The notes: generated from the letters alone by a model not told the origin. DNA of 64,000 bases from Aestuariirhabdus haliotis (GCF_023509475.1 NZ_JAKSDZ010000001.1:310001-374000); one strand, 5' to 3'; counted from the first letter of the stretch, positions 36,554 to 45,428 are shown. Translations and numbers: made by a program.

Positions 36554-38380
36554 GTGAACTCTGAGATTCTATTTGTACTGGGCCTGCTGCTGGTCACGGT
36601 GGCTCTGTTTATTTGGGACCGGGTACGTATGGATCTGGTCGCCATGGGGGTCGTGCTGGTATTGGCATTGTCTGGTGTGATTACTCCGGCTGAAGCTGTG
36701 TCCGGTTTTGGCAACAGCATCGTGGTGATGATCGCGGCGCTTTTTGTGGTCGGCGAAGCCTTGTTCCGCACCGGCGTGGCGGCGGCTACCGGCAACTGGA
36801 TTTTGCGAGTCGGCGGTCATACCGAGCAAAAATTATTGTTGTTGCTGATTCCGGTGGTGGCCCTGTTGTCAGCCTTTATGAGCTCCACGGGTGCGGTTGC
36901 GTTGTTTATTCCGGTGGTAATGAGTATTGCTCGCAGTACCGGTATGAGCCCTTCTCGCTTATTGATGCCTCTGGCATTTGCTGCCCTGATCGGCGGCATG
37001 CTCACACTGATCGGCACACCGCCTAATATTGTGGTCAGTAGCCTGCTAACCGATGCCGGCCTGGAGAGTTTTGGTTTCTTCGACTTTACCCCCATCGGTT
37101 TTTTGGTGCTGGTGGTTGGTATGGCCTATCTGATTCTGGTTGCCAGTCATCTGTTGCCTCAGGCAGCGGTCGAGCGTGATAAAAATGGCCAGAGGCGCCT
37201 GAGTGATTTTGCCGAACGCTATGGTATTGATCAGCATCTGTTTCGCTTGCAAGTGCTGCCTGGGTCGCCATTGATTGGCAAGACAGTAGTCAATGCGGGA
37301 GTGCGTACGGACTACGAAATCACCCTGTTTGGTATTCGTCGGCAGGGCAAGTTGTTGTCCAGCATGCTGCCGGTATTGGCTGAAACCCAAATGGAAAGTG
37401 GCGATCTGATAATGATCTATGGCGAGTTATCAGAAGTGCTGAAGTTTTGCGAAGAGCAACGTTGTGCAGAAATGGGCTTTCCGGAAGTGGAACGGGAACG
37501 AGCGCGCAATGAGTTCGGGGTCGCCGAGGTCTTGGTGTATCCCCAATCTCGCCTGATCGGTAAAACCATAAAATCAGGCCGATTTCGTGAGCAATATCAA
37601 CTCAGTGTTATTGGCATGAAGCGTAACAATGAACCTTTGGTCGCCCAGTTTAATGGTGAGCCTTTACAGGCCGGTGACAGTTTATTGTTGCTGGGAGGCT
37701 GGAGATATATTGAAGCCCTGCAAAGCAATCATGATTTCCTGATTGTTGATACACCGGCAGAACTGCACGAGGTCCCGACTCGCGCTAACAAAGCGCCGCT
37801 GGCGTTGGCGATTATGCTTGGCATGCTGGTGGCGATGGTTGCGGGCTGGTTACCCAGCCTCAGTGCAATTTTGGTAGCTGCCGTTGCCATGGTCGTTACC
37901 GGCTGTGTGACCTTGCCTGAAGCCTATCGCTCGTTTAATGCCATGAGTCTGGTATTGATTGCCGGCATGTTACCGCTGGCACTCGCAATGGATAAAACCG
38001 GTGCGCTGGCATTGCTTGCGGATCAATTAATTCTCCACCTGGGCGATAGTTCACCGTTGATTGCGTGTCTGGTATTTTTTCTGCTGACTTCGATCTTCAG
38101 CCAATTTATTTCCAATACGGCGACCACGGTGCTGGTAGCGCCTATTGCCCTGGCGACTGCCGAGGGGCTGAATATGAGCCCCGCTCCCTTTATGATGATG
38201 GTGGCCATCGCAGCCTCTACCGCGTTTTGTACCCCTATTGCGTCGCCGGTCAATACTCTGGTGCTCGGACCGGGAAATTACCGCTTTATCGACTTTGTTA
38301 AAGTCGGTGTGCCTCTGCAGTTGTTGGCATTGGTCGTGGCGATAGTTGCCGTGCCCTGGTTGTTCCCGTTTGTCGGCTAG
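36554..38380 (+). CDS. SLC13-type anion permease with two TrkA-C domains
   Basis: A 608-residue transporter. Membrane segments fill residues 1-200, two TrkA-C regulatory domains follow (about 210-295 and 305-385; each has a GKTV or GKTIKSGRFREQY motif), and a second membrane half (400-608) carries SQFISNTATTVLVAP and FCTPIASPVNTLVLGPG. This is the YfbS/SLC13 divalent anion symporter plan, moving sulfate, dicarboxylate or similar. The start is GTG 36554, with GAGGAAAGC upstream. Confidence 0.88.
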   Translation: MNSEILFVLGLLLVTVALFIWDRVRMDLVAMGVVLVLALSGVITPAEAVSGFGNSIVVMIAALFVVGEALFRTGVAAATGNWILRVGGHTEQKLLLLLIPVVALLSAFMSSTGAVALFIPVVMSIARSTGMSPSRLLMPLAFAALIGGMLTLIGTPPNIVVSSLLTDAGLESFGFFDFTPIGFLVLVVGMAYLILVASHLLPQAAVERDKNGQRRLSDFAERYGIDQHLFRLQVLPGSPLIGKTVVNAGVRTDYEITLFGIRRQGKLLSSMLPVLAETQMESGDLIMIYGELSEVLKFCEEQRCAEMGFPEVERERARNEFGVAEVLVYPQSRLIGKTIKSGRFREQYQLSVIGMKRNNEPLVAQFNGEPLQAGDSLLLLGGWRYIEALQSNHDFLIVDTPAELHEVPTRANKAPLALAIMLGMLVAMVAGWLPSLSAILVAAVAMVVTGCVTLPEAYRSFNAMSLVLIAGMLPLALAMDKTGALALLADQLILHLGDSSPLIACLVFFLLTSIFSQFISNTATTVLVAPIALATAEGLNMSPAPFMMMVAIAASTAFCTPIASPVNTLVLGPGNYRFIDFVKVGVPLQLLALVVAIVAVPWLFPFVG

Positions 38381-38429
38381 GTAGGTTGTTAGTGATGCCA
38401 AAGTGAGCCGCCGGCTTATTCGTCTAGCG

Positions 38430-39005
38430 CTAAATCCCTTCCAGAATCTGGCGAGCTTGTTGGCGGCAAGAGTATAGGATGTTTTTAACCAGACCCTGAT
38501 CTTGCAGCGTTCTTGCCACCGCCACGGCGCCAATAATCATCGAAGTCAGAGACAGGATAGCTTCTTTGTCAGCGTTTTTTTTGCCCCCTGCGTACGTCAG
38601 AAGCAGTGCGTTCATATTTTTATAGGTCTGGGTGTAGGCTTGCTTGGCCGTTTCGTCGCGCGACACGATATCCGTGGCCAGAAAAGCCAGGGGACAAGGT
38701 GTGCTGCCATTCACATGTTCGAGGCTCAGGTAGGTGTCGAGCAGCTCCCCTAACCACTCTTTAGATGATAGCCCCTCGGGCTTTATACGTGCCAATTCAC
38801 TGTTACTGGCAGAATACTCCAGCGCCGCCTTATAGAGCTCAGACTTGCTGTTGAAGTGCGCGTAAAAAGCGCCTCGTGTCAGCGAGCAATTGTGCATCAC
38901 TTCATCCACCGTTACAGCACTATATCCTTTGCTGGAAAACAGTAAGCGGGCACTTTGCAGAATACTCTGGCGGGTTTGTGCTTTATGGGCTTTTGAATAG
39001 GGCAT
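38430..39005 (-). CDS. TetR family regulator
   Basis: A 191-residue repressor type protein. The HTH occupies residues about 10-55 (SILQSARLLFSSKGYSAVTV, then GAFYAHFNSKSEL). The C-terminal ligand domain is close in layout to AcrR/NemR types. It is divergent from the MAPEG gene with a 9-9 bp palindrome between them, so it probably controls that gene and itself. Confidence 0.85.
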   Translation of the reverse strand: MPYSKAHKAQTRQSILQSARLLFSSKGYSAVTVDEVMHNCSLTRGAFYAHFNSKSELYKAALEYSASNSELARIKPEGLSSKEWLGELLDTYLSLEHVNGSTPCPLAFLATDIVSRDETAKQAYTQTYKNMNALLLTYAGGKKNADKEAILSLTSMIIGAVAVARTLQDQGLVKNILYSCRQQARQILEGI

Positions 39006-39028
39006 GGAGAGCTGTGCTGCCTCGAACT

Positions 39029-39054
39029 TTATATATGTTCTTTATCATATATAA
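39029..39054. promoter_or_regulatory. Palindromic TetR operator candidate
   Basis: TTATATATG (39029-39037) and CATATATAA (39046-39054) are exact reverse complements with an eight-base spacer. The site lies between the divergent TetR (start 39005) and MAPEG (start 39100) genes and overlaps the expected promoters. Confidence 0.7.
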
Positions 39055-39099
39055 AATGCTGGTAGGATCAAATTTTTGGTAACTTTCAAGGATGAGCTT

Positions 39100-39501
39100 A
39101 TGATCTACGCCATGTTTACACTGACTATTCTGACTTTTGTGGTCGGTTTCCTGACGGTAAAGGCAAGAGTGGCCGCCGTTAAAGATGGCGCACTTTCTCC
39201 CGGCTATTTCAGGCTGATGCAGGGGCAAGATGTACCCGAGACGGTAACCAAAACGACGCGCTGTTTTAACAACCTGTTTGAAGTTCCGGTGCTTTTTTAT
39301 GTGGTTTGTACTCTCTATATTGCGCTAGGAATAGACAGTCAGGTAGCGCTATTGGTCGCCTGGATATTTGTGGCGGCACGAGGAGCCCAAGCCTATATCC
39401 ATATCACTCATAACCATGTGATGCACAGAATGTTGTCGTTTGCAGCCTCGGTAGTTTGCGTTCTTATGCTCTGGATCTATCTGATAATGTATATGGGCTA
39501 G
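39100..39501 (+). CDS. MAPEG family membrane protein
   Basis: A 133-residue protein with four hydrophobic segments and the family signatures FNNLFEVPVLFYV (residues about 57-69) and AYIHITHNHVMHR. MAPEG proteins include microsomal glutathione transferases and leukotriene synthases; bacterial members are thought to detoxify lipid or electrophilic compounds with glutathione. ATG 39100 follows AAGGATGAG; the eight codons upstream are not family-like. Confidence 0.85.
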   Translation: MIYAMFTLTILTFVVGFLTVKARVAAVKDGALSPGYFRLMQGQDVPETVTKTTRCFNNLFEVPVLFYVVCTLYIALGIDSQVALLVAWIFVAARGAQAYIHITHNHVMHRMLSFAASVVCVLMLWIYLIMYMG

Positions 39502-39594
39502 TCGGTTTCGTTCAGATTAGCCTTAGACCTTTCAGGCGATCCATGATTTTGAATGGCCTGAAAGCGAGATTTTTTTGAGTATTTTTATGTTGCC

Positions 39595-40458
39595 TTAACA
39601 CTTGTTTTTGGGTTGCCATCCAGGCGGCTTTATCAGATAACGAATAAACACCGACCGACTCTTAGCTCCCGTCAGATCCTTATAGAGACGTGAAAATTCA
39701 AAGAACTGTACAGTAATAGGGTTTTTGCTGGTCATGGGAGTCGTAAGCCCGTAGGTGGGTAACTCTTCCTCTTTTTGAAATGTGCCGAAGATCCGGTCCC
39801 AGATAATTAAGATTCCGCCAAAATTTTTATCGATATATTTTGAGTCAGATCCGTGATGAACCCGGTGGTGAGATGGCGTATTAAAAAACCATTCCAGGGG
39901 CCCAAGTTTTCCGATCATTTCGTTATGAATCCAGAATTGATAAGCCTGTACTAATACTTCAGCAGCAAAGATCATTATGGGATTAAAACCCATCAATACC
40001 AGCGGCAGGTGAAAGAGTACCGAAACCACCGGGTCGAACAGGCTGAAGCGAAATGCAGTAGCGGTATTGTAAACGCTGGAGCTGTGATGGACCGAGTGAG
40101 CCAGCCAGAATAAGCGAATCCGATGTATGGCGTAGTGTTCAATGTAGTAGGTCAGGTCAGCCAGTAGTAAGACCAGTACGGCACTGTAGCCATTTACTGG
40201 AATCTTCCAGGGAATCCATTCATAAATCATAAAATAGAGGTATACGGCGCTACCAAATATGATTATTTCCGAAAAATAATAGGGTACCTGGGTAAATACG
40301 CTGGTAGCAGTTTCTAGCAAACGCTCGCCACTGAAGCGACGAGTTACTGCATCGTTCAAAATTTCCAAGCCCAGAAACAGGCAAGCAAAAACCAGTATCC
40401 AGTCGTAGATATTGAACGACATAAATTCCATGTAGTTCAGCCAACGCTCTTCACTCAC
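39595..40458 (-). CDS. Fatty acid hydroxylase / sterol desaturase superfamily enzyme
   Basis: A 287-residue membrane di-iron enzyme. Histidine motifs are HYAIH (near residue 111), HSVHHSSSVYN (near 124) and SHHRVHHGSDSKYID. Two or three hydrophobic segments precede them. The translation start is GTG 40458 with a perfect AAGGAG, which overlaps the end of the gene before it. It is the last gene of a four-gene operon headed by TetR. The substrate is unknown; the divergent Rieske oxygenase suggests oxidation of a hydrophobic compound. Confidence 0.85.
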   Translation of the reverse strand: MSEERWLNYMEFMSFNIYDWILVFACLFLGLEILNDAVTRRFSGERLLETATSVFTQVPYYFSEIIIFGSAVYLYFMIYEWIPWKIPVNGYSAVLVLLLADLTYYIEHYAIHRIRLFWLAHSVHHSSSVYNTATAFRFSLFDPVVSVLFHLPLVLMGFNPIMIFAAEVLVQAYQFWIHNEMIGKLGPLEWFFNTPSHHRVHHGSDSKYIDKNFGGILIIWDRIFGTFQKEEELPTYGLTTPMTSKNPITVQFFEFSRLYKDLTGAKSRSVFIRYLIKPPGWQPKNKC

Positions 40459-40471
40459 AGGTTAATCTCCT

Positions 40472-41086
40472 TTACTGGATTCCAAGGTAGGCCGTCACGG
40501 CTACAGGCTGGAAATTTTCATTCAACACCCACCGTTCAAAATCGGATTCATAGACTAAGGTGGATGATGGTGATTCGGTGTTTTGCCAGGCGTCGAGTAC
40601 TGTTTGATCCGGAAGTTTTTTGTATTTACCCGCCTTAATGATGACAGGATCCATTCCTTTAATGGGTTCGTTGAAACCCAACGTCAGGACGATGGAGTGA
40701 TTGCCAGGCTCGTAGTCCCGGTAAACGGCATAGATCACTTTACGTTGGGTCATCATCGGTGCTAACGGAGAATTGGCCAGGTTTTGCCAATGAGTTCTGA
40801 TTTGTTGTGCGGAATCTCCGTTAAGATCGATTCGTTGGCTCAATCCCGTTATTTGTGACTCCGTGATCAGCTCCTGCGTAGCATGCGGTGGTATATCCCC
40901 TTCAACCGAGTCGGGAGGTACTTTTGTCAGGAGATTCTTGATGACGTGCTGATTGAGTTCCTGGGCCGCAGGGTTGTTGTGGTTCGAGAGAGGCAACCAT
41001 GACTGCCACACCAGGAATACCAGCATACTGATCATTACCAGACCATAAACACAGCGGACCAACAGGTGACGTTGAGGTAGTGCCAT
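40472..41086 (-). CDS. Membrane-anchored protein of unknown function
   Basis: A 204-residue protein with one N-terminal helix (residues about 12-30, YGLVMISMLVFLVWQSWL) and a soluble, probably periplasmic part. The C-terminal half contains YRDYEPGNHSIVLTLGFNEP and LVYESDFERWVL, a layout faintly like effector-binding (GyrI-like) folds, though I cannot confirm this. It starts four bases after the 58-residue protein gene and ends just before the hydroxylase gene. Confidence 0.65.
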   Translation of the reverse strand: MALPQRHLLVRCVYGLVMISMLVFLVWQSWLPLSNHNNPAAQELNQHVIKNLLTKVPPDSVEGDIPPHATQELITESQITGLSQRIDLNGDSAQQIRTHWQNLANSPLAPMMTQRKVIYAVYRDYEPGNHSIVLTLGFNEPIKGMDPVIIKAGKYKKLPDQTVLDAWQNTESPSSTLVYESDFERWVLNENFQPVAVTAYLGIQ

Positions 41087-41090
41087 GCTG

Positions 41091-41267
41091 TTAAAACTCC
41101 CAGAAAAAACAGGATGCCGCGACTAGCAGCCAGAGTAACATGGTGCTCCAGTAGGCTAAGGGTTCCTGTGCGCGGTAAAACTTTCGGTGTAACCAGGCGC
41201 TGCCGCTGAACAGGTCATAAGTGACCCAGAGCAGTAGTATTACTCCCAAACTGTAAGCCAGAGTCAT
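41091..41267 (-). CDS. 58-residue membrane protein in the TetR operon
   Basis: A short frame from ATG 41267-41265 to TAA 41093-41091. Two hydrophobic segments are present (MTLAYSLGVILLLWVTYDLF, and MLLWLLVAASCFFWEF at the C-terminus), joined by a basic/aromatic loop (SAWLHRKFYRAQEPLAYW). A clean AGGAG lies seven bases before the start. It sits between the TetR gene and the 204-residue anchored protein with spacing of a few bases, which supports translation. Function unknown; it could be a small subunit of a membrane complex. Confidence 0.7.
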   Translation of the reverse strand: MTLAYSLGVILLLWVTYDLFSGSAWLHRKFYRAQEPLAYWSTMLLWLLVAASCFFWEF

Positions 41268-41286
41268 AGTAAACTCCTATCGGATG

Positions 41287-41871
41287 TTAGTTGGTTGTTA
41301 AAGAATTGAGGAGATGTTGCGCCGCAATACAGGCCGGTTGACGGTAGCGTTGGTTTAGCCCTAAGGGCGCAAGAGAATCGAGGTTGAAATAGAGGGAAAT
41401 AAGGCCAAAAGAAACCGCCTCAAGATCCTGATCGGCTGATTTTGGGTGATCACTTTTCAGGATAAGGGTTATGTCGTCGGTAAAACGCTGCATCCATTCC
41501 TGCATCCGCAGACGCAGGACTTTGTCGCGAGCGGATGAGAAAATAAGGGACTCAATCACCAGAATATACTCCGCATCACTGTACTGATCGCTGAACAGGC
41601 CTTGCAAGAGATGGTCGCAACGATTGCGCGCCGGTAAGGCATCGATAAAGCCGCGCCATTGCTGCAATGATTGTTCGAGTACACGGTCTACCAGCAAAGA
41701 TTCCAACGCTTCACGGTTACCGACAAAGTGACGAACCAGGCTGCGTTTTAGGCCGGATTCTTCCGCGACTCGTTCCAGAGTGCTGCCATCGAGGCCATAG
41801 CGAGCAACGCATCGGTAAAAGGCATCGAGGATCTCTTCGGTGCGCTCCTCTTTCTTGCTTGGACGGCCCAT
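41287..41871 (-). CDS. TetR family regulator
   Basis: A 194-residue regulator with its HTH at residues about 12-55 (ILDAFYRCVARYGLDGSTLE, GLKRSLVRHFVGNREAL). It opens the operon with the small membrane protein, the anchored protein and the hydroxylase, and is divergent from the Rieske oxygenase. The inverted repeat in the shared upstream region (41925-41940) is its likely operator. Confidence 0.85.
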   Translation of the reverse strand: MGRPSKKEERTEEILDAFYRCVARYGLDGSTLERVAEESGLKRSLVRHFVGNREALESLLVDRVLEQSLQQWRGFIDALPARNRCDHLLQGLFSDQYSDAEYILVIESLIFSSARDKVLRLRMQEWMQRFTDDITLILKSDHPKSADQDLEAVSFGLISLYFNLDSLAPLGLNQRYRQPACIAAQHLLNSLTTN

Positions 41872-41924
41872 TTTATTACTCCAGATAGATTGTCATTATC
41901 GGCAGTTTACTCTATCGTTATTTA

Positions 41925-41940
41925 TTGTCAACTATGACAA
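41925..41940. promoter_or_regulatory. TetR operator candidate between divergent genes
   Basis: TTGTCAACTATGACAA is an inverted repeat (TTGTCA / TGACAA, spacer ACTA). A half-site ATTGTCAT recurs at about 41889-41896, 36 bp away. Both lie in the 136-bp gap between the TetR and Rieske oxygenase genes. Confidence 0.65.
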
Positions 41941-42007
41941 CAAATAACCGGCGGCTGAGCGGTTCGGCTGTTTGCGGTATATCTGAATGAATCTACGAGG
42001 AAAGAAA

Positions 42008-43165
42008 ATGACCCGGACAATAATGGAGGCCTATCGGCAATCGGCTCAGGTGTCTCTTAAGCAGGCCTGCGGTTTGCCATTTGCTGTCTACCACGACCCG
42101 GCTGTGTACGAGGCTGAGGTTGAGCAGGTTTTTTTGAATGACTGGATTTTTGCCTGTGCTGCCGACAGGTTGGCCATCGCGGGGGATTACTTTGCTATGG
42201 ATATCGCTGGTGAGCCCCTGATCCTTATCAAAGGACAAGACGGCGAGTTACGGGCGCTTTCAAATAGCTGTCGTCATCGGGGGACGCCGTTGCTGGAGCA
42301 AGGCTTTGGTCGGCTATCGAAAAATATCGTCTGTCCCTATCATGCCTGGACGTTTGACGATAAGGGCTCGTTCAGGGGTGCGCCTCTGACAGGAGACGTT
42401 GTCATTGAGAAAGACGAACACTGCTTGGCGCGGTTCGCGGTGGCATCCTGGAATGGGCTGATTTTTGTAAATCTGTCAGACTCTCCCCTGCCCTTCGCTG
42501 AAAAAATTGCAGGGGTGGATGACTACCTGTCGTTGTTTGAACTTCAACGCTTTCAATACTCCTACCAAATGCCTGTGGAACACTGGCAATGCAATTGGAA
42601 GCTGGCCGTGGAAAATGGTATCGAAAGCTACCATCTGTTCAAGGTACATAAGCAAACTCTGGAGACAACGACGCCAAGCAAGCAGGCATATTACGTCGCC
42701 GGAAACGCTGAATGGGCGTTGACCGGTGGAACGATCAAGGATAAACGTAACTCAGTGACCAAGTGGTTAAGCGGATATTACCCGGAAATTTGTCACCATT
42801 ATTTGCTGCTCTTCCTGCCACCTTCATTTATTGCCGTGATTACCTGCGATGGATTGAACTGGATCCAGATTTTACCGCAAGGCCCCGAGCAATGCCGGCT
42901 GGTCCCCGGAGGGTTGTTGGAGCAGAAAGTCAGTGATTATAGGTCACCGGAATTTCAGTTTGTCGAAGCCTTTCTGGCTGAGGACAGGAATATTTGTGAG
43001 AGGGTTCAAGGTGGGATGCGTTCCCGGAAAAGCCAAGGGGGGAAACTGGTCAGTATGGAGAAGATACTGGTCGATTTTCGCCAATACCTTTCCAGTCGAT
43101 TATTTCAGACCGTCCCGGACGGGTTTGTTGAAACAGAGCGTGCTGCGGTTTTTTTAAAGCTGTAA
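42008..43165 (+). CDS. Rieske non-haem iron oxygenase, alpha subunit type
   Basis: A 385-residue oxygenase. The Rieske [2Fe-2S] ligands are C88-R-H90 and C109-P-Y-H112; the mononuclear iron ligands H209 and H214 are in ENGIESYHLFKVH, with an Asp in the FLAEDRNICERV region as probable third ligand. This fits the aromatic ring-hydroxylating and choline/carnitine monooxygenase-like class. No ferredoxin or reductase gene adjoins. ATG 42008 has GAGGAAAG just upstream; an in-frame ATG at 41987 was rejected. Confidence 0.88.
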   Translation: MTRTIMEAYRQSAQVSLKQACGLPFAVYHDPAVYEAEVEQVFLNDWIFACAADRLAIAGDYFAMDIAGEPLILIKGQDGELRALSNSCRHRGTPLLEQGFGRLSKNIVCPYHAWTFDDKGSFRGAPLTGDVVIEKDEHCLARFAVASWNGLIFVNLSDSPLPFAEKIAGVDDYLSLFELQRFQYSYQMPVEHWQCNWKLAVENGIESYHLFKVHKQTLETTTPSKQAYYVAGNAEWALTGGTIKDKRNSVTKWLSGYYPEICHHYLLLFLPPSFIAVITCDGLNWIQILPQGPEQCRLVPGGLLEQKVSDYRSPEFQFVEAFLAEDRNICERVQGGMRSRKSQGGKLVSMEKILVDFRQYLSSRLFQTVPDGFVETERAAVFLKL

Positions 43166-43180
43166 TGGCTTTTCTTTAGT

Positions 43181-43203
43181 ATGGCATTACGCCGCAATGC
43201 CAT
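43181..43203. terminator. Short perfect hairpin after the Rieske oxygenase gene
   Basis: ATGGCATT-ACGCCGC-AATGCCAT has eight paired bases. It starts 16 bp after the stop codon at 43163-43165. No T-run follows, so efficiency as an intrinsic terminator is doubtful. Confidence 0.4.
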
Positions 43204-43364
43204 TGTAAAACAGAAAAAATTATACCCTTGAAATATTTCTATAAAGTTAATTTGTTATAAAACCTTTTTGAACTGCAGCCAGGTCGGTGTTGGCTGACTT
43301 GATTGATTTAGTGTTTATCGCTACCTCGGCATTTGGCCCTGATTGTTAATAAGGAAACACCTGA

Positions 43365-44558
43365 ATGTCCGCACAACAAACTTCGAATCAAGGCAGCGTT
43401 ATCGAAGTGTTTATCACCTTTCTCAAATTAGGCTTAACCTCTTTTGGCGGCCCGGTCGCCCATTTGGGATATTTCCATCGAGAGTTGATAGAGCGCCGGC
43501 AGTGGTTGGGTGAAAGCCAGTTCGGTCAATTGCTCGCCATTTGTCAGTTTTTGCCGGGGCCAGCCAGCAGCCAGCTGGGCTTTGCTCTGGGTTTGTTGCG
43601 TGCGGGATGGTTGGGGGCCTTAGCGGCCTTTGTTGGCTTTACGCTGCCTTCGGCGCTGTTGATGATTGGCTTTGCCTCGATACTGTCCTGGCTATCTGGT
43701 CCCTTGGCCGAGGCGGCAATCGATGGTTTGAAACCGGTGGCCTGTGCGGTGGTGGCCGATGCTGTTTGGGGTATGTCGAAAAAACTCTGTCCCGACCGGC
43801 AGAGACGAGGTATCGCTTTGTTGGCGATCTGTACGTTGTTGTTGATGGATTCGGTTTGGGCGCAACTGCTTGTGGTGGTTGGGGGCAGCTTGGCCGGTGC
43901 ACTGCTGTGCCGGATCTCACAGGAAGAGACGAGTGGCCATATTCGGGTTGCCTACGGCAAGCGAACCGGATTGTTAATCTTGTTCGTTTTTCTGGTGTTG
44001 CTCTGCGGTCTGGCGTTGGCGCCGGCAGAAATGTTTTCTGTCGCCAATGCGTTTTTCCAGGCCGGCGCACTGGTCTTCGGCGGTGGTCATGTCGTGCTGC
44101 CGTTGCTCGAAAATTCGGTGGTCGCAAATGGTTGGATAAGCAATGAGAGTTTTCTTGCCGGTTACGGTGCTGCGCAGGCAATACCGGGACCCATGTTTGC
44201 CTTTGCTGCGTACCTGGGTGCGCTGATTCCGCTAGCGCAAGCGCCCTGGCTTGGTGCCTTGGTCGCGCTGGTGTGTATTTTTTTACCCGGCTTTCTGCTG
44301 TTGGTGGCCGTGTTGCCATGGTGGCAGTCATTTTACAGGAATTCGGCGGCTCTGAACGCCATTGCCGGTTTGAACGCCGCAGTAGTTGGGATTCTGGGCG
44401 CGGCTCTGTATGACCCTGTGTTTACTTCCGGTGTGGCATCGAATGTCGATCTGACCATTGGCATCATCGGCTTCGGGTTATTGACCCTGTGGCAACGCTC
44501 GCCCCTATGGGTAGTCATCTGGTGCGTGGCGGCCAAGCTGTTGCTTGTGACGATTTAG
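43365..44558 (+). CDS. chrA: Chromate transporter ChrA (two-domain)
   Basis: A 397-residue membrane protein with two CHR domains: the first has LTSFGGPVAHLGYFHREL and the second LVFGGGHVVLPLLEN, with GYGAAQAIPGPMF after it. It exports chromate, or in some cases sulfate, from the cytoplasm. The length is typical of the long CHR family. About 200 bp of AT-rich sequence precede it. Confidence 0.92.
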   Translation: MSAQQTSNQGSVIEVFITFLKLGLTSFGGPVAHLGYFHRELIERRQWLGESQFGQLLAICQFLPGPASSQLGFALGLLRAGWLGALAAFVGFTLPSALLMIGFASILSWLSGPLAEAAIDGLKPVACAVVADAVWGMSKKLCPDRQRRGIALLAICTLLLMDSVWAQLLVVVGGSLAGALLCRISQEETSGHIRVAYGKRTGLLILFVFLVLLCGLALAPAEMFSVANAFFQAGALVFGGGHVVLPLLENSVVANGWISNESFLAGYGAAQAIPGPMFAFAAYLGALIPLAQAPWLGALVALVCIFLPGFLLLVAVLPWWQSFYRNSAALNAIAGLNAAVVGILGAALYDPVFTSGVASNVDLTIGIIGFGLLTLWQRSPLWVVIWCVAAKLLLVTI

Positions 44559-44765
44559 TGGCTCGGGATTGTGATGGTCAAAAAGTGACGGATGCTAATC
44601 AAAATCCATACTAACTAAAGTGAAGAATCGTCAGAATATTTTACAAGCCTTAGGGCGGGCAGTAGGTTGGCGAATAAATTCATCTTATAAATTAACAGCT
44701 TAAAAGAATTGGTGTGAACTTTGCGCTTAGGCCAGTTCAAACAAAGTTGATTTAGAGGATACAAC

Positions 44766-45362
44766 ATGAAAAAAGGATTTTTTTTGATAGCGATGCTGCT
44801 GTGCAGTGTTAACGTGCATGCGTTGGCCATGTCCTACACGGGTAATTTTAGCAATGATGATGCGCGTTTTTATACCAGCTTCACTGTCACTCAAGAATCG
44901 ACGGTCAACCTGACCTCCTGGGGTTATGCGGGAGGCACCAATGGCGCCGGGAATGTGATCGCGGATGGTGGCTTTGACACCCAGCTGTTTCTGTTCGATA
45001 GCGCTGGTGATCTGGTAGAGGATGATGATGATGCTTCTAATGTGAACTCGGCATCATCAGGAAATTCTTGGGATGCACTGCTCTCGTTGATTTTGGATGC
45101 CGGTTCCTATGTCGCCGTACTAACGCAATATAATAACGATTTCGAATCGGGTGACCTCTTTACCGGGGTTTGGTCGGGAGCTGGTACCTCAAATTTTGTT
45201 GATGATGATAACAATCAACGCACCTCGGCCTATGCGTTTGATATTTCAGGTGAGTTTGTCAGTGATGTAAGAGCGACAACGGTGCCCGAACCGGAAACAC
45301 TGGTTCTGTTCGCCCTGGGCCTTCTTGGAATAGGTGCTGCAAAACGGAGAAAGGCCTCGTAA
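44766..45362 (+). CDS. PEP-CTERM sorted exported protein
   Basis: A 198-residue exported protein. It has a signal peptide (residues 1-20, ending near VHALA) and a C-terminal PEP-CTERM signal: VPEPETLVLFALGLLGIGAAKRRK (VPEP, hydrophobic helix, basic tail). The middle is Asp/Ser/Asn-rich and resembles DVUA0089-type domains (YTGNFSNDDARFYTSF; FDTQLFLFDSAGDL), probably calcium-binding beta structure. Exosortase sorting is needed for its attachment to the surface or exopolysaccharide; no exosortase gene is in the window. Confidence 0.88.
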   Translation: MKKGFFLIAMLLCSVNVHALAMSYTGNFSNDDARFYTSFTVTQESTVNLTSWGYAGGTNGAGNVIADGGFDTQLFLFDSAGDLVEDDDDASNVNSASSGNSWDALLSLILDAGSYVAVLTQYNNDFESGDLFTGVWSGAGTSNFVDDDNNQRTSAYAFDISGEFVSDVRATTVPEPETLVLFALGLLGIGAAKRRKAS

Positions 45363-45398
45363 CAGGTCGCTTGTTTAAAAATACATTTATGTTACTGG

Positions 45399-45428
45399 AA
45401 AAGCCCCGGCCTTGGTCGGGGCTTTTTT
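45399..45428 (+). terminator. Rho-independent terminator after the PEP-CTERM gene
   Basis: AAAAGCCCCG, loop GCCTTGGT, CGGGGCTTTTTT. It is strong on the plus strand and, because of its A-run, may also stop transcription from the convergent radical SAM gene. Confidence 0.92.
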
